A program made the position numbers and the translations under genes. Below the pieces are notes generated by a model. It worked only from the letters and a program-made list of their open reading frames with translations, had not been told where the DNA came from and did not search any database. A stretch of 64,000 bases of DNA, taken from the NCBI GenBank assembly GCA_015183035.1, contig JACZZP010000004.1:868001-932000 (forward strand), written 5' to 3'. Positions 11,071 to 20,668 of this stretch are shown here, one piece after another; within the stretch, counting starts at the first letter, position 1, and every line of letters starts with the position of its first letter. Source of the DNA: Meloidogyne chitwoodi. Lineage: Eukaryota > Nematoda > Chromadorea > Rhabditida > Meloidogynidae.

Positions 11071-11361
11071 AATGTTAGTTCGTGATGTTATATGTATTAT
11101 ATAATTTGGATACACCGCAATCCATTACGACAAAAAGCATGATATTTACATATTATTTTGCTTTATTTTGGTAAATCTATATTGAATGGGGAAATATTAA
11201 AAATCAAATAGTATTTAATTATTTATCAAATTATTTCTTTGTACTTGACGAATTCTAATATTTTGTGAGTTATTTGCAATAAAAACTGGGGCAACTACAT
11301 TATTAATTTGAACATTTCTTTTAAATTGATTTTTAATTAATTTACGAAAATCTTTTGAAAT

Positions 11362-11711
11362 TGTAATGGGGGATAAGCGGGGAGGAGAAGCCACAAGGCA
11401 CAAATGTTCGAGAACCACCGATTATGCCAATCCGTAGCAGGAAAGGCGTCGGGGTTCGATTGGGAAAGGAAGTTAATATAAGAAGGAATTAAATAGCTAA
11501 AACCCCTAAAGTACCCAAACCCCAATCCTAAAATAGTATTTAAAATTACATCTTTAAACAAATATTTATTCAGAAGTAAAATTAACAAATATATGATGTA
11601 AGGCAATTAAATTAAGTAAAGTAAAAGTCAAGTGTTTTATTGGGGTGGTAGGTATTAGCTAAATAAGATAGGCCACGCCTTAATGGTTGGCAATGATTGG
11701 GGCACGTTATA
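11362..11711 (-). repeat. 3' LTR of the retrotransposon
   Basis: 350 bp, beginning TGTAATGGGGG on the plus strand and ending GGGGCACGTTATA. It matches 22194-22543 apart from one C/T difference (CCCCAATCCTA against CCCCAATTCTA). Confidence 0.95.
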
Positions 11712-12225
11712 TGCCATCTTTTCTTTTTATGCCGTCCTCGGCATTTTGGTGTGGATAAATAAAAGAAAAAAATTATTTTTGAATATTAATTAATTTTTTT
11801 TTTTAATTTTTTATAAATTGGATAATAAAAAATTTTTAATTTTTTTAAGGGGTGAAATTTAAAAATATTATTTAATTGGGTGTGAGATTTAAAAAATATT
11901 ATGACCGAGACGGCAAAAATGGCAAAATGGCATTTAATAATAAAAAAAAATGGGGAATTGAGTTAAAATTTAAGAAATTGGTTAATAAAAAATTAGTTAA
12001 AAAAATTGTTTTAAGGGGGAATTTGAAAAATATTATATATTTTTTTTGAAATGTGGTGTGGTTAAAAAAAAATTATTTTTAAATTAATGGAATATTTTAA
12101 AAATATTTTGAGGCAAAATGGCAATAAAAAGGGGGAAGATTAAAGTTAAATTTACTAAATTTAAAGCAAAATATTTTAATATTTTTTTTTATTATTTTTT
12201 TCTCTTCTTTAAAACGTGCCACATC
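11712..12225 (-). other. 3' non-coding part of the retrotransposon
   Basis: AT-rich internal DNA between the RGG ORF and the 3' LTR. On the minus strand a purine-rich run (AAAAAGAAAAGATGG) directly precedes the LTR and is the likely polypurine tract. Confidence 0.65.
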
Positions 12226-12573
12226 TTAGTAACGTCGGGGAACACTGCCGGCTCTTCGATAACGGTCGTTGTAACGATCTCCATAATCATATGGTTCATA
12301 AAATCTGATGTTTGGACGGCGCATTATACCACGGCCTCCACGAAAACGCTGATACTGTGGTCGCCCACCACGGTTACTATTGTTGATGTTGTTTACCTCT
12401 TGCACTTCCACATCCACAGAGGATTCATCCGTTGTAGTTTCTTCTTTTTTTTCAACCAGCATCATTATAGCCTCCTTTATACCATCAAGACTCTCCTTAA
12501 GCTCACCAAAACATTTTCCTGAACATTTTAATTTTGGAATTTTTTCCAATTTATTTTTTTCTTCATTTTCCAC
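12226..12573 (-). CDS. Small RGG-rich ORF of the retrotransposon (115 aa)
   Basis: Lies between the integrase ORF and the 3' LTR. Residues 1-60 are charged and probably helical, with one CSGKC pair. Residues about 65-115 are rich in R, G and Y (RGGRPQYQRFRGGRG), an RNA-binding type composition also found in viral nucleocapsid tails. It is absent from ordinary Ty3/gypsy elements at this place, where an env gene is usual. It could be an accessory RNA-binding protein or a captured host fragment. The frame is intact and starts at ATG. Confidence 0.6.
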   Translation of the reverse strand: MENEEKNKLEKIPKLKCSGKCFGELKESLDGIKEAIMMLVEKKEETTTDESSVDVEVQEVNNINNSNRGGRPQYQRFRGGRGIMRRPNIRFYEPYDYGDRYNDRYRRAGSVPRRY

Positions 12574-12893
12574 ACTTTTTTTTCATTAATTTTTCCAGCA
12601 GATTCCGACATGATTGAATACAAAAATTTGCCTTGATTTAGAATTTTAACTTAAAAAAAAATTAAATTTAAGTTTAGCAAAGTAAAAAAAAGGTTATATT
12701 AGATGGTAAAAATAAAGGATAATGAAATTATGGTTAAAAAAATTATTGTTAATATATTGTATATTAATGTAACTAATAAATTATTTTAATTTATTATTAT
12801 TATTTTTTATGTAAAATGGGAAATGTGGGTTATTATAATAAAAAAAATTAAAGAAAATGATTATTTTATTATTTTAAATATTATATATAAATA
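12574..12893 (-). other. Spacer between integrase and RGG ORFs
   Basis: AT-rich, no ORF. A subgenomic or spliced start for the RGG ORF would have to lie here or farther upstream; no clear signal was seen. Confidence 0.4.
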
Positions 12894-14243
12894 TTATATG
12901 TTAATTTCCGACTCCGACTCTTCTAAATTTTTATCTTTATATTTTATCTTATTATATGGCTCTCTTAATTCGAGAGCGGCTTTGTTATTAAAGAGTTTTA
13001 TTTTGTCCATATGTGTTTTAGTTATTTTCGATCCATTTTCTTTTAATATTATATTTGGTTTATTTATTGATATAATCTCGAATGGTCCATCATATTTATT
13101 TGAAAATTTATGTAATGGCACTTCTATTTTTTTCATCACTAAATCCCCTAATTTAAAATTTGAGGGGTTAATTTTTTTATCGAAATTTTGTTTTTGTTTT
13201 TCTTGTGCTTTTTCGATATTTATTTTTGTTTGATTCCATATATTTTTAAATTTATTGTTTAAATTCTCGTAAAATAGTGTATTATTGATATCATTATTAT
13301 TATTAATATTATTATCGATATTATTATTGTTATTAATATTATTATTATCTTTTTCATTATAATTAAGTATTATATCGATAGGTAATTTCATTTCTCTTCC
13401 AAATAAAATATAAAATGGTGACATTTGAGTACTTTCTTGTTTTGCCGAATTATATGACATAGTGGCTAATTGTAAATGTTCTTCCCAATTTCTACCTTCA
13501 TTATCAACATAATGACATAAAATATTTTTAATTATTCTATTAGATCTTTCAACTTGTCCATTAGCCTGTTGATGATAACTTACAGTAAATATTTGTTCAA
13601 ATCCAAATATTTTAGATATATCTTTCATAATTTGGGATGTAAAATTTCTACCTTGATCACTAGTTATATATTTTGGGGTTCCAAATTTTGTTATTATGTT
13701 ATCAATAATAATTCTCATTATCGAAGGCGCGGTTTGATCTTTTAATGGCCAACATATTAAATATTTTGAAAAACTATCTATAATTGATAATATATATTTT
13801 GATCCTTTGTTACTTATTATTATTGGTCCCATTATATCTATGTGTAAATGTTCGAAGGGAATATTTGGTTTATTAATTGGGTATAATTCTTCATGATTCG
13901 GATGAAAATTATCTTTTATTTTTTGACATGATTCACATGATTTAATATATTTTTTAATATCTTCAGACATATCTGGCCAGTAATATCTATATTTCATTTT
14001 TTCTATTGTTTTATTTACTCCTAGATGCCCTCCTTGCCCAGAATCATCATGCATAATTTTAAGTATATTTTCTCTCATAATATAAGGTATTACAAGTCTT
14101 GCGGTTCCTTTTATATCAATATAATGTAACGCTCCATTTAATATTGAATATTTTTTAATTTTTTCTTCCAAGAGTTCTTTTTCATTTTTATTTGTGGGAA
14201 AAATCCATTTAAGGCACTTATTATTTTTCTTAATTCGGGGCAC
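12894..14243 (-). CDS. Integrase of the retrotransposon (449 aa ORF)
   Basis: Inserts the cDNA copy into chromosomal DNA. An N-terminal zinc-binding HHCC module (HDDSGQGGHLGV, then CESCQ) is followed by the catalytic core with the D,D-35-E set: IDIMGPI, TSDQGRNF, and the Glu of ANGQVERSNR. The core continues through the MSPFYILFGR segment. The C-terminal part GPFEIISINKPNIIL resembles the GPF/GPY module, followed by an acidic end. The ORF overlaps the RT ORF by 106 bp in another frame, so it is expressed either by frameshifting or after a mutation; the two frames give alternative readings of the same link region. The real start is probably not the first ATG but a read-in from the RT ORF. Confidence 0.93.
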   Translation of the reverse strand: MPRIKKNNKCLKWIFPTNKNEKELLEEKIKKYSILNGALHYIDIKGTARLVIPYIMRENILKIMHDDSGQGGHLGVNKTIEKMKYRYYWPDMSEDIKKYIKSCESCQKIKDNFHPNHEELYPINKPNIPFEHLHIDIMGPIIISNKGSKYILSIIDSFSKYLICWPLKDQTAPSIMRIIIDNIITKFGTPKYITSDQGRNFTSQIMKDISKIFGFEQIFTVSYHQQANGQVERSNRIIKNILCHYVDNEGRNWEEHLQLATMSYNSAKQESTQMSPFYILFGREMKLPIDIILNYNEKDNNNINNNNNIDNNINNNNDINNTLFYENLNNKFKNIWNQTKINIEKAQEKQKQNFDKKINPSNFKLGDLVMKKIEVPLHKFSNKYDGPFEIISINKPNIILKENGSKITKTHMDKIKLFNNKAALELREPYNKIKYKDKNLEESESEINI

Positions 14244-17062
14244 ATTTTTTGTAATTTAATTGTTTCTAATATCGATATTTTATTTTCTTTAGTGTTAATT
14301 TGTTCGTCATTATCGCTCTCAGAGCTAGATAAATAATGTGCTAGTTTTTTTGATCTTGTTATTACATTAACTTGTCTACTTAATAAATCTGCGAATTTAT
14401 TTGTTTTTCCTGATCTGTGAATTATTTTAGTATCATAAGCTTGTATAGATAATTGAAATTTTGCTAAACGACCGGTTAAATCTTTTCTAGTTAAAATAGC
14501 ACATATTGGGTTATTATCTGTTTTTATAATTGTTGTACCTGTTCCAATAATATAAGGGGAAAATTCTTCTAAAGCTTGCTGAATTGCTAAAGCTTCTAAT
14601 TCATTTATATGATAACGTTTTTCAGTGTCTTTTAATGTACGAGAATAATAAGCAACGGGGTGTTTATTTTGTATTAAAATCGCTCCAATTCCTTTTAATG
14701 ATGCATCTGTTTCTATTATATAAGATTCTTTAGGATTAGGAGGAGCTAAAACTGGTGGGGTTTTTAATTTTTCTTTAATTAAATTAAATGAATTCCATTC
14801 TTCCTCATTCCAATCTTTAGAGGCTTTAAATTTATTTTCTTTTGTTAATTCGTATAATGGTCCTAAAATTTTAGCACATAATGGAATAAATTTTCTAAAG
14901 TAATTTACTGCTCCTAAAAATGCTCTTAAATCTTTCAACTTATTTGGAGGATTAATTTTGTCAATACATTCCAAGTCTTTTGGATCTGGTCTAATTCCAT
15001 ATTCAGATATAAAAAATCCTAAATATTTTATTTCTTTTAATCCAAATTCACATTTTTCTAATTTTAATCTCATTCCAAATTGTGAAACTACGTATAAAAA
15101 TTGCTCAATATCTTTTAAATGTTCATTTTCGTTTTGCGACGATAAAATTACGTCGTCGATATATATTAAAAATGAGGCGGATATATATTTTTTTAATTCA
15201 TTCATGGCTCTCATAAACGTCGTAGGGGCTCCACACAGTCCAAATGGTACTCTTATGAATTGAAAAAGCCCCATCCAACATGAAAATGCAGTCTTTTCTT
15301 TATGCTCGGGATTCATTGTTATTTGGTGAAAACCAGATTTAAAGTCAAAACTAGTAAATATCTTTTTTCCTGCTACTTCTTCTCTTATTTCATTAATTAG
15401 AGGTAAATGGTAAATTTGTTTAATTGTTATAGCATTTAATTTTCTATAATCTATTGCGAAACGCATATCTCCATTTTTTTTCTTAACAAGGACAACGGGT
15501 GAAGCGAATTGTGAATTAGAATGTTCTATAATGCCATCTTTAAGCATTTGTTCGACTTGTTTTTTTATTTCATCTTTCATTGTCATTGGCACTCTATATT
15601 GCCTTGAGGAAACGGGACCTTTTCCTGGTTCTATATTAATATTATGCTGGATTGAGCCTTTATAATTACTTTTTTCTGTAAATACATGTTTATATTGGCA
15701 TATTATTTGTTTAAGTTTTTCTTTCGCATCGTTACTTAATATCGATTTTTCCAAATTTATTCCTTTTAAAAATTCATAATCCATTATTTGGCAACTATAG
15801 ACAGGTTTATATTGTGAGTATGTTTTAAAATTATTATTTGAAAGTTCATTATTAAATTTTATATCAATAATTTCAGTTTCATTATTTATTGTTTCTAATA
15901 GTGCAATAACCTCTCCTGGTTGAATTTTTATTTTTATTTGTGTGGGGTTCATTAATCTTAATTTAATATTTTTTAATGGTCCAGGGTTAACAATAGTTCT
16001 TCCTACTAGAAAAAATTCTGAAGCAAAATGTGTTGGTGGATTTGTTATGTAAGTATCTGGACATTCATATTCAGTTGTCCCTCTAATTAAATTATCTGTT
16101 CTTGGATCTAGTATTATTTCATTTGGTGAAATAACGAGTATGAAATTATTATTTGTATTAAAATTATTTTTATTATCTCCAATATTTTGTTGAGTTTTTA
16201 TGAATGCAATTAGTGGTATTTCTGATTCTCCTATTAGTATCTTATTTCTATGAAATTCTAAACTGATATTGTTTCCAAGTTCGTTCAATTTTCTCATAAA
16301 ATCCGCACCGACTAGACATGGATAGGGACAGTTATTATCTTCTGTTACATAAAATGTATAATTAAAATAAATATTTCCAATTTGTATATTAGCTTGGCAC
16401 TTTGTTATAAATTTAAATATGGACTGGTTTGCTGTTCTAGCTTTAGGTAAATTTATATTATTTATTGGTGTTAAGTTATAATTATACATAATACTTTCTC
16501 TTAAATATGATATAGAAGCTCCGGAGTCGAATAATGATCTTATATTTTGACCGTTTATTTTCATTGGTATCACCGGTAACATACTATGATTATTTTTGCT
16601 TGTGTAATTTTCTGTTGAGTACATATAAGATATATTAGTTTTCCAAAATGGGTTTTGTAAATACGCTTTGTTATTTTTATTTATAAAAATTTCTCCTGTC
16701 TTTATTGGAATACATCCAATTTGTTTACATATTATTTTAATAGTGTCATATCCGAGAATAAAGTTAAATGGTATTACATTTTCGTCAGTTAGCCAGACGA
16801 AAATTTCACCAATAAAAACTCCAACTTCTAATATCATTATACAGCAACCAATAATTTTAATTTTTTCTTTTCCAATAGGTGTATATAATTTTGGCAAATA
16901 TTTATAATATACATTTTTTGCTTTAATATTTTTTGCGAATGAGACTGAACAGAGTGTAATTTCTGCTCCTGAGTCAAACAATGCTTCTGTATCAACTTGG
17001 TTTACAATTATATTTATTATTGGTAAACGAGGGTGTTTTGTTGTAATTAAATCTGGAAGCAT
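14138..17062 (-). CDS. Protease-protease-reverse transcriptase-RNase H polyprotein
   Basis: 974-aa ORF. Two retropepsin-like modules come first: ALFDSGAEIT (about 27-36) with FILGYD (about 101), and SLFDSGASIS (about 176-185) with LVGADF (about 250). The RT follows (about 440-680), with FAIDYRKLN, the QITM block and the catalytic YIDD; then RNase H with ETDASLKGIGAIL. The frame is open upstream of the first ATG, overlapping the end of the gag ORF in the -1 frame. A -1 gag-pol frameshift is therefore likely, and the ATG at 17062 may not be the true start. The end overlaps the integrase ORF in a different frame. Domain calls for RT and RNase H are certain; the duplicated protease is by motif. 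Confidence 0.93.
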   Translation of the reverse strand: MLPDLITTKHPRLPIINIIVNQVDTEALFDSGAEITLCSVSFAKNIKAKNVYYKYLPKLYTPIGKEKIKIIGCCIMILEVGVFIGEIFVWLTDENVIPFNFILGYDTIKIICKQIGCIPIKTGEIFINKNNKAYLQNPFWKTNISYMYSTENYTSKNNHSMLPVIPMKINGQNIRSLFDSGASISYLRESIMYNYNLTPINNINLPKARTANQSIFKFITKCQANIQIGNIYFNYTFYVTEDNNCPYPCLVGADFMRKLNELGNNISLEFHRNKILIGESEIPLIAFIKTQQNIGDNKNNFNTNNNFILVISPNEIILDPRTDNLIRGTTEYECPDTYITNPPTHFASEFFLVGRTIVNPGPLKNIKLRLMNPTQIKIKIQPGEVIALLETINNETEIIDIKFNNELSNNNFKTYSQYKPVYSCQIMDYEFLKGINLEKSILSNDAKEKLKQIICQYKHVFTEKSNYKGSIQHNINIEPGKGPVSSRQYRVPMTMKDEIKKQVEQMLKDGIIEHSNSQFASPVVLVKKKNGDMRFAIDYRKLNAITIKQIYHLPLINEIREEVAGKKIFTSFDFKSGFHQITMNPEHKEKTAFSCWMGLFQFIRVPFGLCGAPTTFMRAMNELKKYISASFLIYIDDVILSSQNENEHLKDIEQFLYVVSQFGMRLKLEKCEFGLKEIKYLGFFISEYGIRPDPKDLECIDKINPPNKLKDLRAFLGAVNYFRKFIPLCAKILGPLYELTKENKFKASKDWNEEEWNSFNLIKEKLKTPPVLAPPNPKESYIIETDASLKGIGAILIQNKHPVAYYSRTLKDTEKRYHINELEALAIQQALEEFSPYIIGTGTTIIKTDNNPICAILTRKDLTGRLAKFQLSIQAYDTKIIHRSGKTNKFADLLSRQVNVITRSKKLAHYLSSSESDNDEQINTKENKISILETIKLQKMCPELRKIISALNGFFPQIKMKKNSWKKKLKNIQY

Positions 17063-17121
17063 TTTTTCAAATTTTGGGGAATTTAATTCTATCCACTCAA
17101 TAATATCCAGTCTTTTTTCTT

Positions 17122-19797
17122 TTAATGATTCTCTTTATATTTATTATTATTAAATGAATTTATATAATTTATATCGTAATCGGTGAAGTCAAATGTGATT
17201 TTTCCGTAATTATTAAAAAATGGTTTTATTCCGTATTTTTCAAATGTTTTTAAATGGTCTAAGCCGATTATTAGTGGAATATTAAAATCTTCATATAAAT
17301 AAAAATTAACATTGATTATTTGGAAACCTTTAGGCATTAATTGCAATTTTGTTATTTTTGAAAATTTAATAATTGCACCACCACAAAGTTTAACATTTAT
17401 TGGTTCAATTTCATTAATTTTTAACAAAGCTTCTTCAAATATACGTATTGGACCGAATGAAATGTTCGAACCGGTGTCAATAATTGCAGGGTATAATTTT
17501 ATTCCGATTGGTATATATAGTATTGGTAATTTTTCTCTGTCTTCGAAAATATTATATGACGAATTAAGATAATTTATTTCTGATTCTTTTTCAGATTTTA
17601 GTGAATTATTATTGTTAGTTTTAATTTTTATTTTATTAAGACTATTTTTATCGATTAAATTATTATATTTATTTTTATTTATTTTATTAGAATTATTATT
17701 ATTGTTATCGATTTCCTTGTCAATAGCTTGTCTCTCTTGCAATTCTATTGCATTAATTCTAAATACTCTCCATGGCCAATTTATATCAGTAAAAAATAAT
17801 TTAATTTTTCTATAATATGAATAGGTAAGTATTAAAAAATAAATAATTGCTCCAGGTATTATAATTCCAAATACTATAAATTTTATCCACCACCAGATAT
17901 CTTCTAAAAAATTTTTAAGCGTATTAGTAAATTCACGAAACTTATTAATAGTATTTTCCTCAATATTAGTTTTAATAGAGGTTGAAAAATTTTTTGTTTT
18001 GTCAATTACTAGGTTTGTTGAATTTATTATATTTTCTTTAATATTTCCTACATTTTTAGCAATTCTTGCTTCAACCCATTTTGTTGTATTTATAAATTTA
18101 TTTATGTTTTGTGTCCAATTTGGTAAATGTATATTAAAATATTTCTCATTTTTATGCTTAATACAATCTAAATTTTCTGTGATTTCCATAAGTTTTGTTT
18201 TTAAAATCCAATTGTCAATATTTTCAGCTTTTACTACATTTTCAATTCCTATTATATTCAAAATGTTAATTTTATTTTTATATAAAGGATTAAGTTTATC
18301 CCATATTATTGAATCGTATTTACTTAAGTAATAATTTGGGGAAATTGGGCATGGCTTCTCTAATAATTTACTATTAATCCACACTCCGTCAAATGAATAC
18401 ATTTTTGCAAATGATATGTAAATTGATTCATACACGTGTTCACAATTTTTATCATAAATAGTTTTTGAGATTTTCCATCTTGGTTCCGAAGGGAATATTT
18501 TTAAATTTTTTCTTATAGGATATGTAAAAGTTAGACATTCAGTATGATTTATTTTTATAGGCGTTTTTACTTGATTACATTCATTTATTAATGTTTTACT
18601 ACATCTCATTCCAAGTCCTGTGAATATATATTTTTGGCAGTTATGCGAAAATCCATCAATTGAATTATTAAAATTTATTAAATAAATTAAAGTGACTATA
18701 AATGGTAATATTGCTGTTACAGGGTAGCCTCCTCTACCTCTACGTCGTGGTCTATAAGGACCGAAATTTGAATTATTATTATTAGGAACTAAATTTGAGT
18801 TATTGTTATAATTTGCGTTATGATAGTTATTATTATCGTAATTATAATTATAGTTATTATTGTTAGGATTTTGGTGTCTCATTGGGTTATATTGATTATA
18901 ATTAAATTGACGATTTTGGTTATTTCCTCTTCTATTATAAAATCCTCTCCTATTATTATAATAATTATAAGATGGGTTATGATAGGGCATATAACTAGGT
19001 GTTCTTGTATTAATATTTGCTAATGGCATTGGGGTACAGTTAGGACAGTTGGAACAACTTTGTTCTGTTTTAACAATATTAATTTTTTCCTCACCTAATT
19101 TTTCAGATAATTGTGCTTTTAACTTTTCTAATTCTCTACATAATCTATATTGCTCATTTTCCAACGACTCTTGTCTTGATTTTCCATTAATTTTTAATTC
19201 TTCTTCAGCTAAAATTCTTTGGTTTAATTCCTCCTTTTGAGCGCAAGTTATTGCCTCAGCTAAGGTTCTGGGCTGTTGTTGCCTAATTAGGACTTTTCTT
19301 AAATTATATTTTAATCCCCTATAAAATGCGTCAACTATTAATTCATTTCTTTGTACTTCGGTATATTTATCTTTGGGAAATCCTTTTTTAACTAAGGACT
19401 CAATGGCAGCTGCGAACTCAGAAACAGATTCACCCGGTTTCTGGTCTCTTAATAATAATTGGGATCTTGCCAGACAATTTCCTTGATGATCCTGGCTTAA
19501 TTTAACACCCATAGCTTTTTTAATATTATCCCACGAACTTTTATCCTCTTCAGTCAATAAGTCATACATGGCTAGAGCCTCTGATTCTAAATAGTTTGGT
19601 AATGTTTTAGACAACGTTTTTTCATCCCAACCAAGGGCATCGCCGATTCTACAATATTCTTTTAGGTATTGTTCCCAATCCTTGGGATCATCTCTTCCTC
19701 TATATTTTGGCGGTATTAAATTTGGTAATTGTGGTTTTGGTTTATCTAATTGTTCTTTAATCTCTTGGATAGCGTTCATTAGATCTTGTAAATCCAT
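17122..19797 (-). CDS. Gag with embedded envelope-like segment and a third protease
   Basis: 891-aa ORF. Residues 1-200 are gag capsid-like (WEQYLKEYCRIGDALGW, SVSEFAAAIESLVKKGF). A coiled coil lies at about 205-240, CSNCPNC at 248-254, and an N/Y/R-rich stretch ending RRRGRGG at about 260-357. A hydrophobic segment (359-376) is followed by about 255 residues with several cysteines and N-glycosylation sequons at about 417, 560, 570, 592 and 603. A strong transmembrane helix (about 635-660, IVFGIIIPGAIIYFLILT) and an N-rich linker come next. The ORF ends in a retropepsin-like module with IIDTGSNIS (about 773) and IIGLDHL. Known gypsy-type envelopes lie after integrase, so this position is unusual. 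Membrane topology is predicted from sequence only. Confidence 0.85.
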   Translation of the reverse strand: MDLQDLMNAIQEIKEQLDKPKPQLPNLIPPKYRGRDDPKDWEQYLKEYCRIGDALGWDEKTLSKTLPNYLESEALAMYDLLTEEDKSSWDNIKKAMGVKLSQDHQGNCLARSQLLLRDQKPGESVSEFAAAIESLVKKGFPKDKYTEVQRNELIVDAFYRGLKYNLRKVLIRQQQPRTLAEAITCAQKEELNQRILAEEELKINGKSRQESLENEQYRLCRELEKLKAQLSEKLGEEKINIVKTEQSCSNCPNCTPMPLANINTRTPSYMPYHNPSYNYYNNRRGFYNRRGNNQNRQFNYNQYNPMRHQNPNNNNYNYNYDNNNYHNANYNNNSNLVPNNNNSNFGPYRPRRRGRGGYPVTAILPFIVTLIYLINFNNSIDGFSHNCQKYIFTGLGMRCSKTLINECNQVKTPIKINHTECLTFTYPIRKNLKIFPSEPRWKISKTIYDKNCEHVYESIYISFAKMYSFDGVWINSKLLEKPCPISPNYYLSKYDSIIWDKLNPLYKNKINILNIIGIENVVKAENIDNWILKTKLMEITENLDCIKHKNEKYFNIHLPNWTQNINKFINTTKWVEARIAKNVGNIKENIINSTNLVIDKTKNFSTSIKTNIEENTINKFREFTNTLKNFLEDIWWWIKFIVFGIIIPGAIIYFLILTYSYYRKIKLFFTDINWPWRVFRINAIELQERQAIDKEIDNNNNNSNKINKNKYNNLIDKNSLNKIKIKTNNNNSLKSEKESEINYLNSSYNIFEDREKLPILYIPIGIKLYPAIIDTGSNISFGPIRIFEEALLKINEIEPINVKLCGGAIIKFSKITKLQLMPKGFQIINVNFYLYEDFNIPLIIGLDHLKTFEKYGIKPFFNNYGKITFDFTDYDINYINSFNNNKYKENH

Positions 19798-20280
19798 TTT
19801 ATTTTTTGTTTTATTTATATTTCTATAAAAAGGGCTATTACTTAATTTCGGGCTAGGATCAGGAGTTATAATTAATGTTCTGTTATTATCTTTTGGCGTT
19901 AAAAATTCTGAATTTATTGTATCAGTATCACTTTCTATGTCTGTCGATTCTATATTGGTTAACTGAGCCTTTCGTTTTTGGCTTCGTGTTTGAATACTCG
20001 ATGCAAAGTTATATTGATTATTGGAAGAAATTTTTGTAATTATATATTATTATATTTATTTATGTAATGGACGGCGAAAGATATATTATTTTTTATAAAT
20101 TAATATTTTAGTTATTTATTTAATTATTATTATAGTTATTTAAAACTGAAGATGTCTCTGCGCTTGTAGTGTCTTTTTTCTTTAAAATATTTTATATTGT
20201 TTATTATTTAAATAAATTAATTATTATATAAATTATAACAAATTTTATTAATTTAAATATTATTTTTATGTCTAATAAAT

Positions 20281-20668
20281 CAGGTTGCTAGGCTGTTCCC
20301 TTGAACTTTATAGCAAAAATGCAGCCTTGGCAGTGGCTGAATTAAGAAATTATATCAATTTATAAATAAGTTTAATTAATTAAAATTAATTATTCAATCC
20401 TCAAATGGGAAAAAAATATTTATTATTATTATTATTTTTTAACCTAGGTTGCCAGGTCGTTCTATGAACTTTTAGAGCACTGCAACCTTAGCAGTGGCTA
20501 GATTAAAAAATTTTTCAAATAAATTATTTAAATTCGGAACTTTTTTCTTCTTTTATTTATAAATTTATTATTATTGGAAGGATATATTTTATTATTATTT
20601 ATTTATCTAGGTTGCCAGGTCGTTTTTAAAAAAACCTTCGCCAATATGGAACCTTTGGCAGTGGCTAG
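20281..20668 (-). repeat. Three repeated hairpin units in the leader
   Basis: Units at about 20281-20340, 20446-20500 and 20609-20668 share AGGTTGCCAGGTCGTT ... GCAGTGGCTAG. In each, GGTTGC can pair with GCAACC, GCAGCC or GGAACC; the differences partly keep pairing. These are likely structured RNA signals (packaging, dimerisation or translation) in the genomic RNA. Confidence 0.6.

Noticed and set aside
12118..19240. Plus-strand ORFs across the retrotransposon
   Set aside because: They lie opposite clear gag, protease, RT and integrase coding sequence and lack protein-like features.
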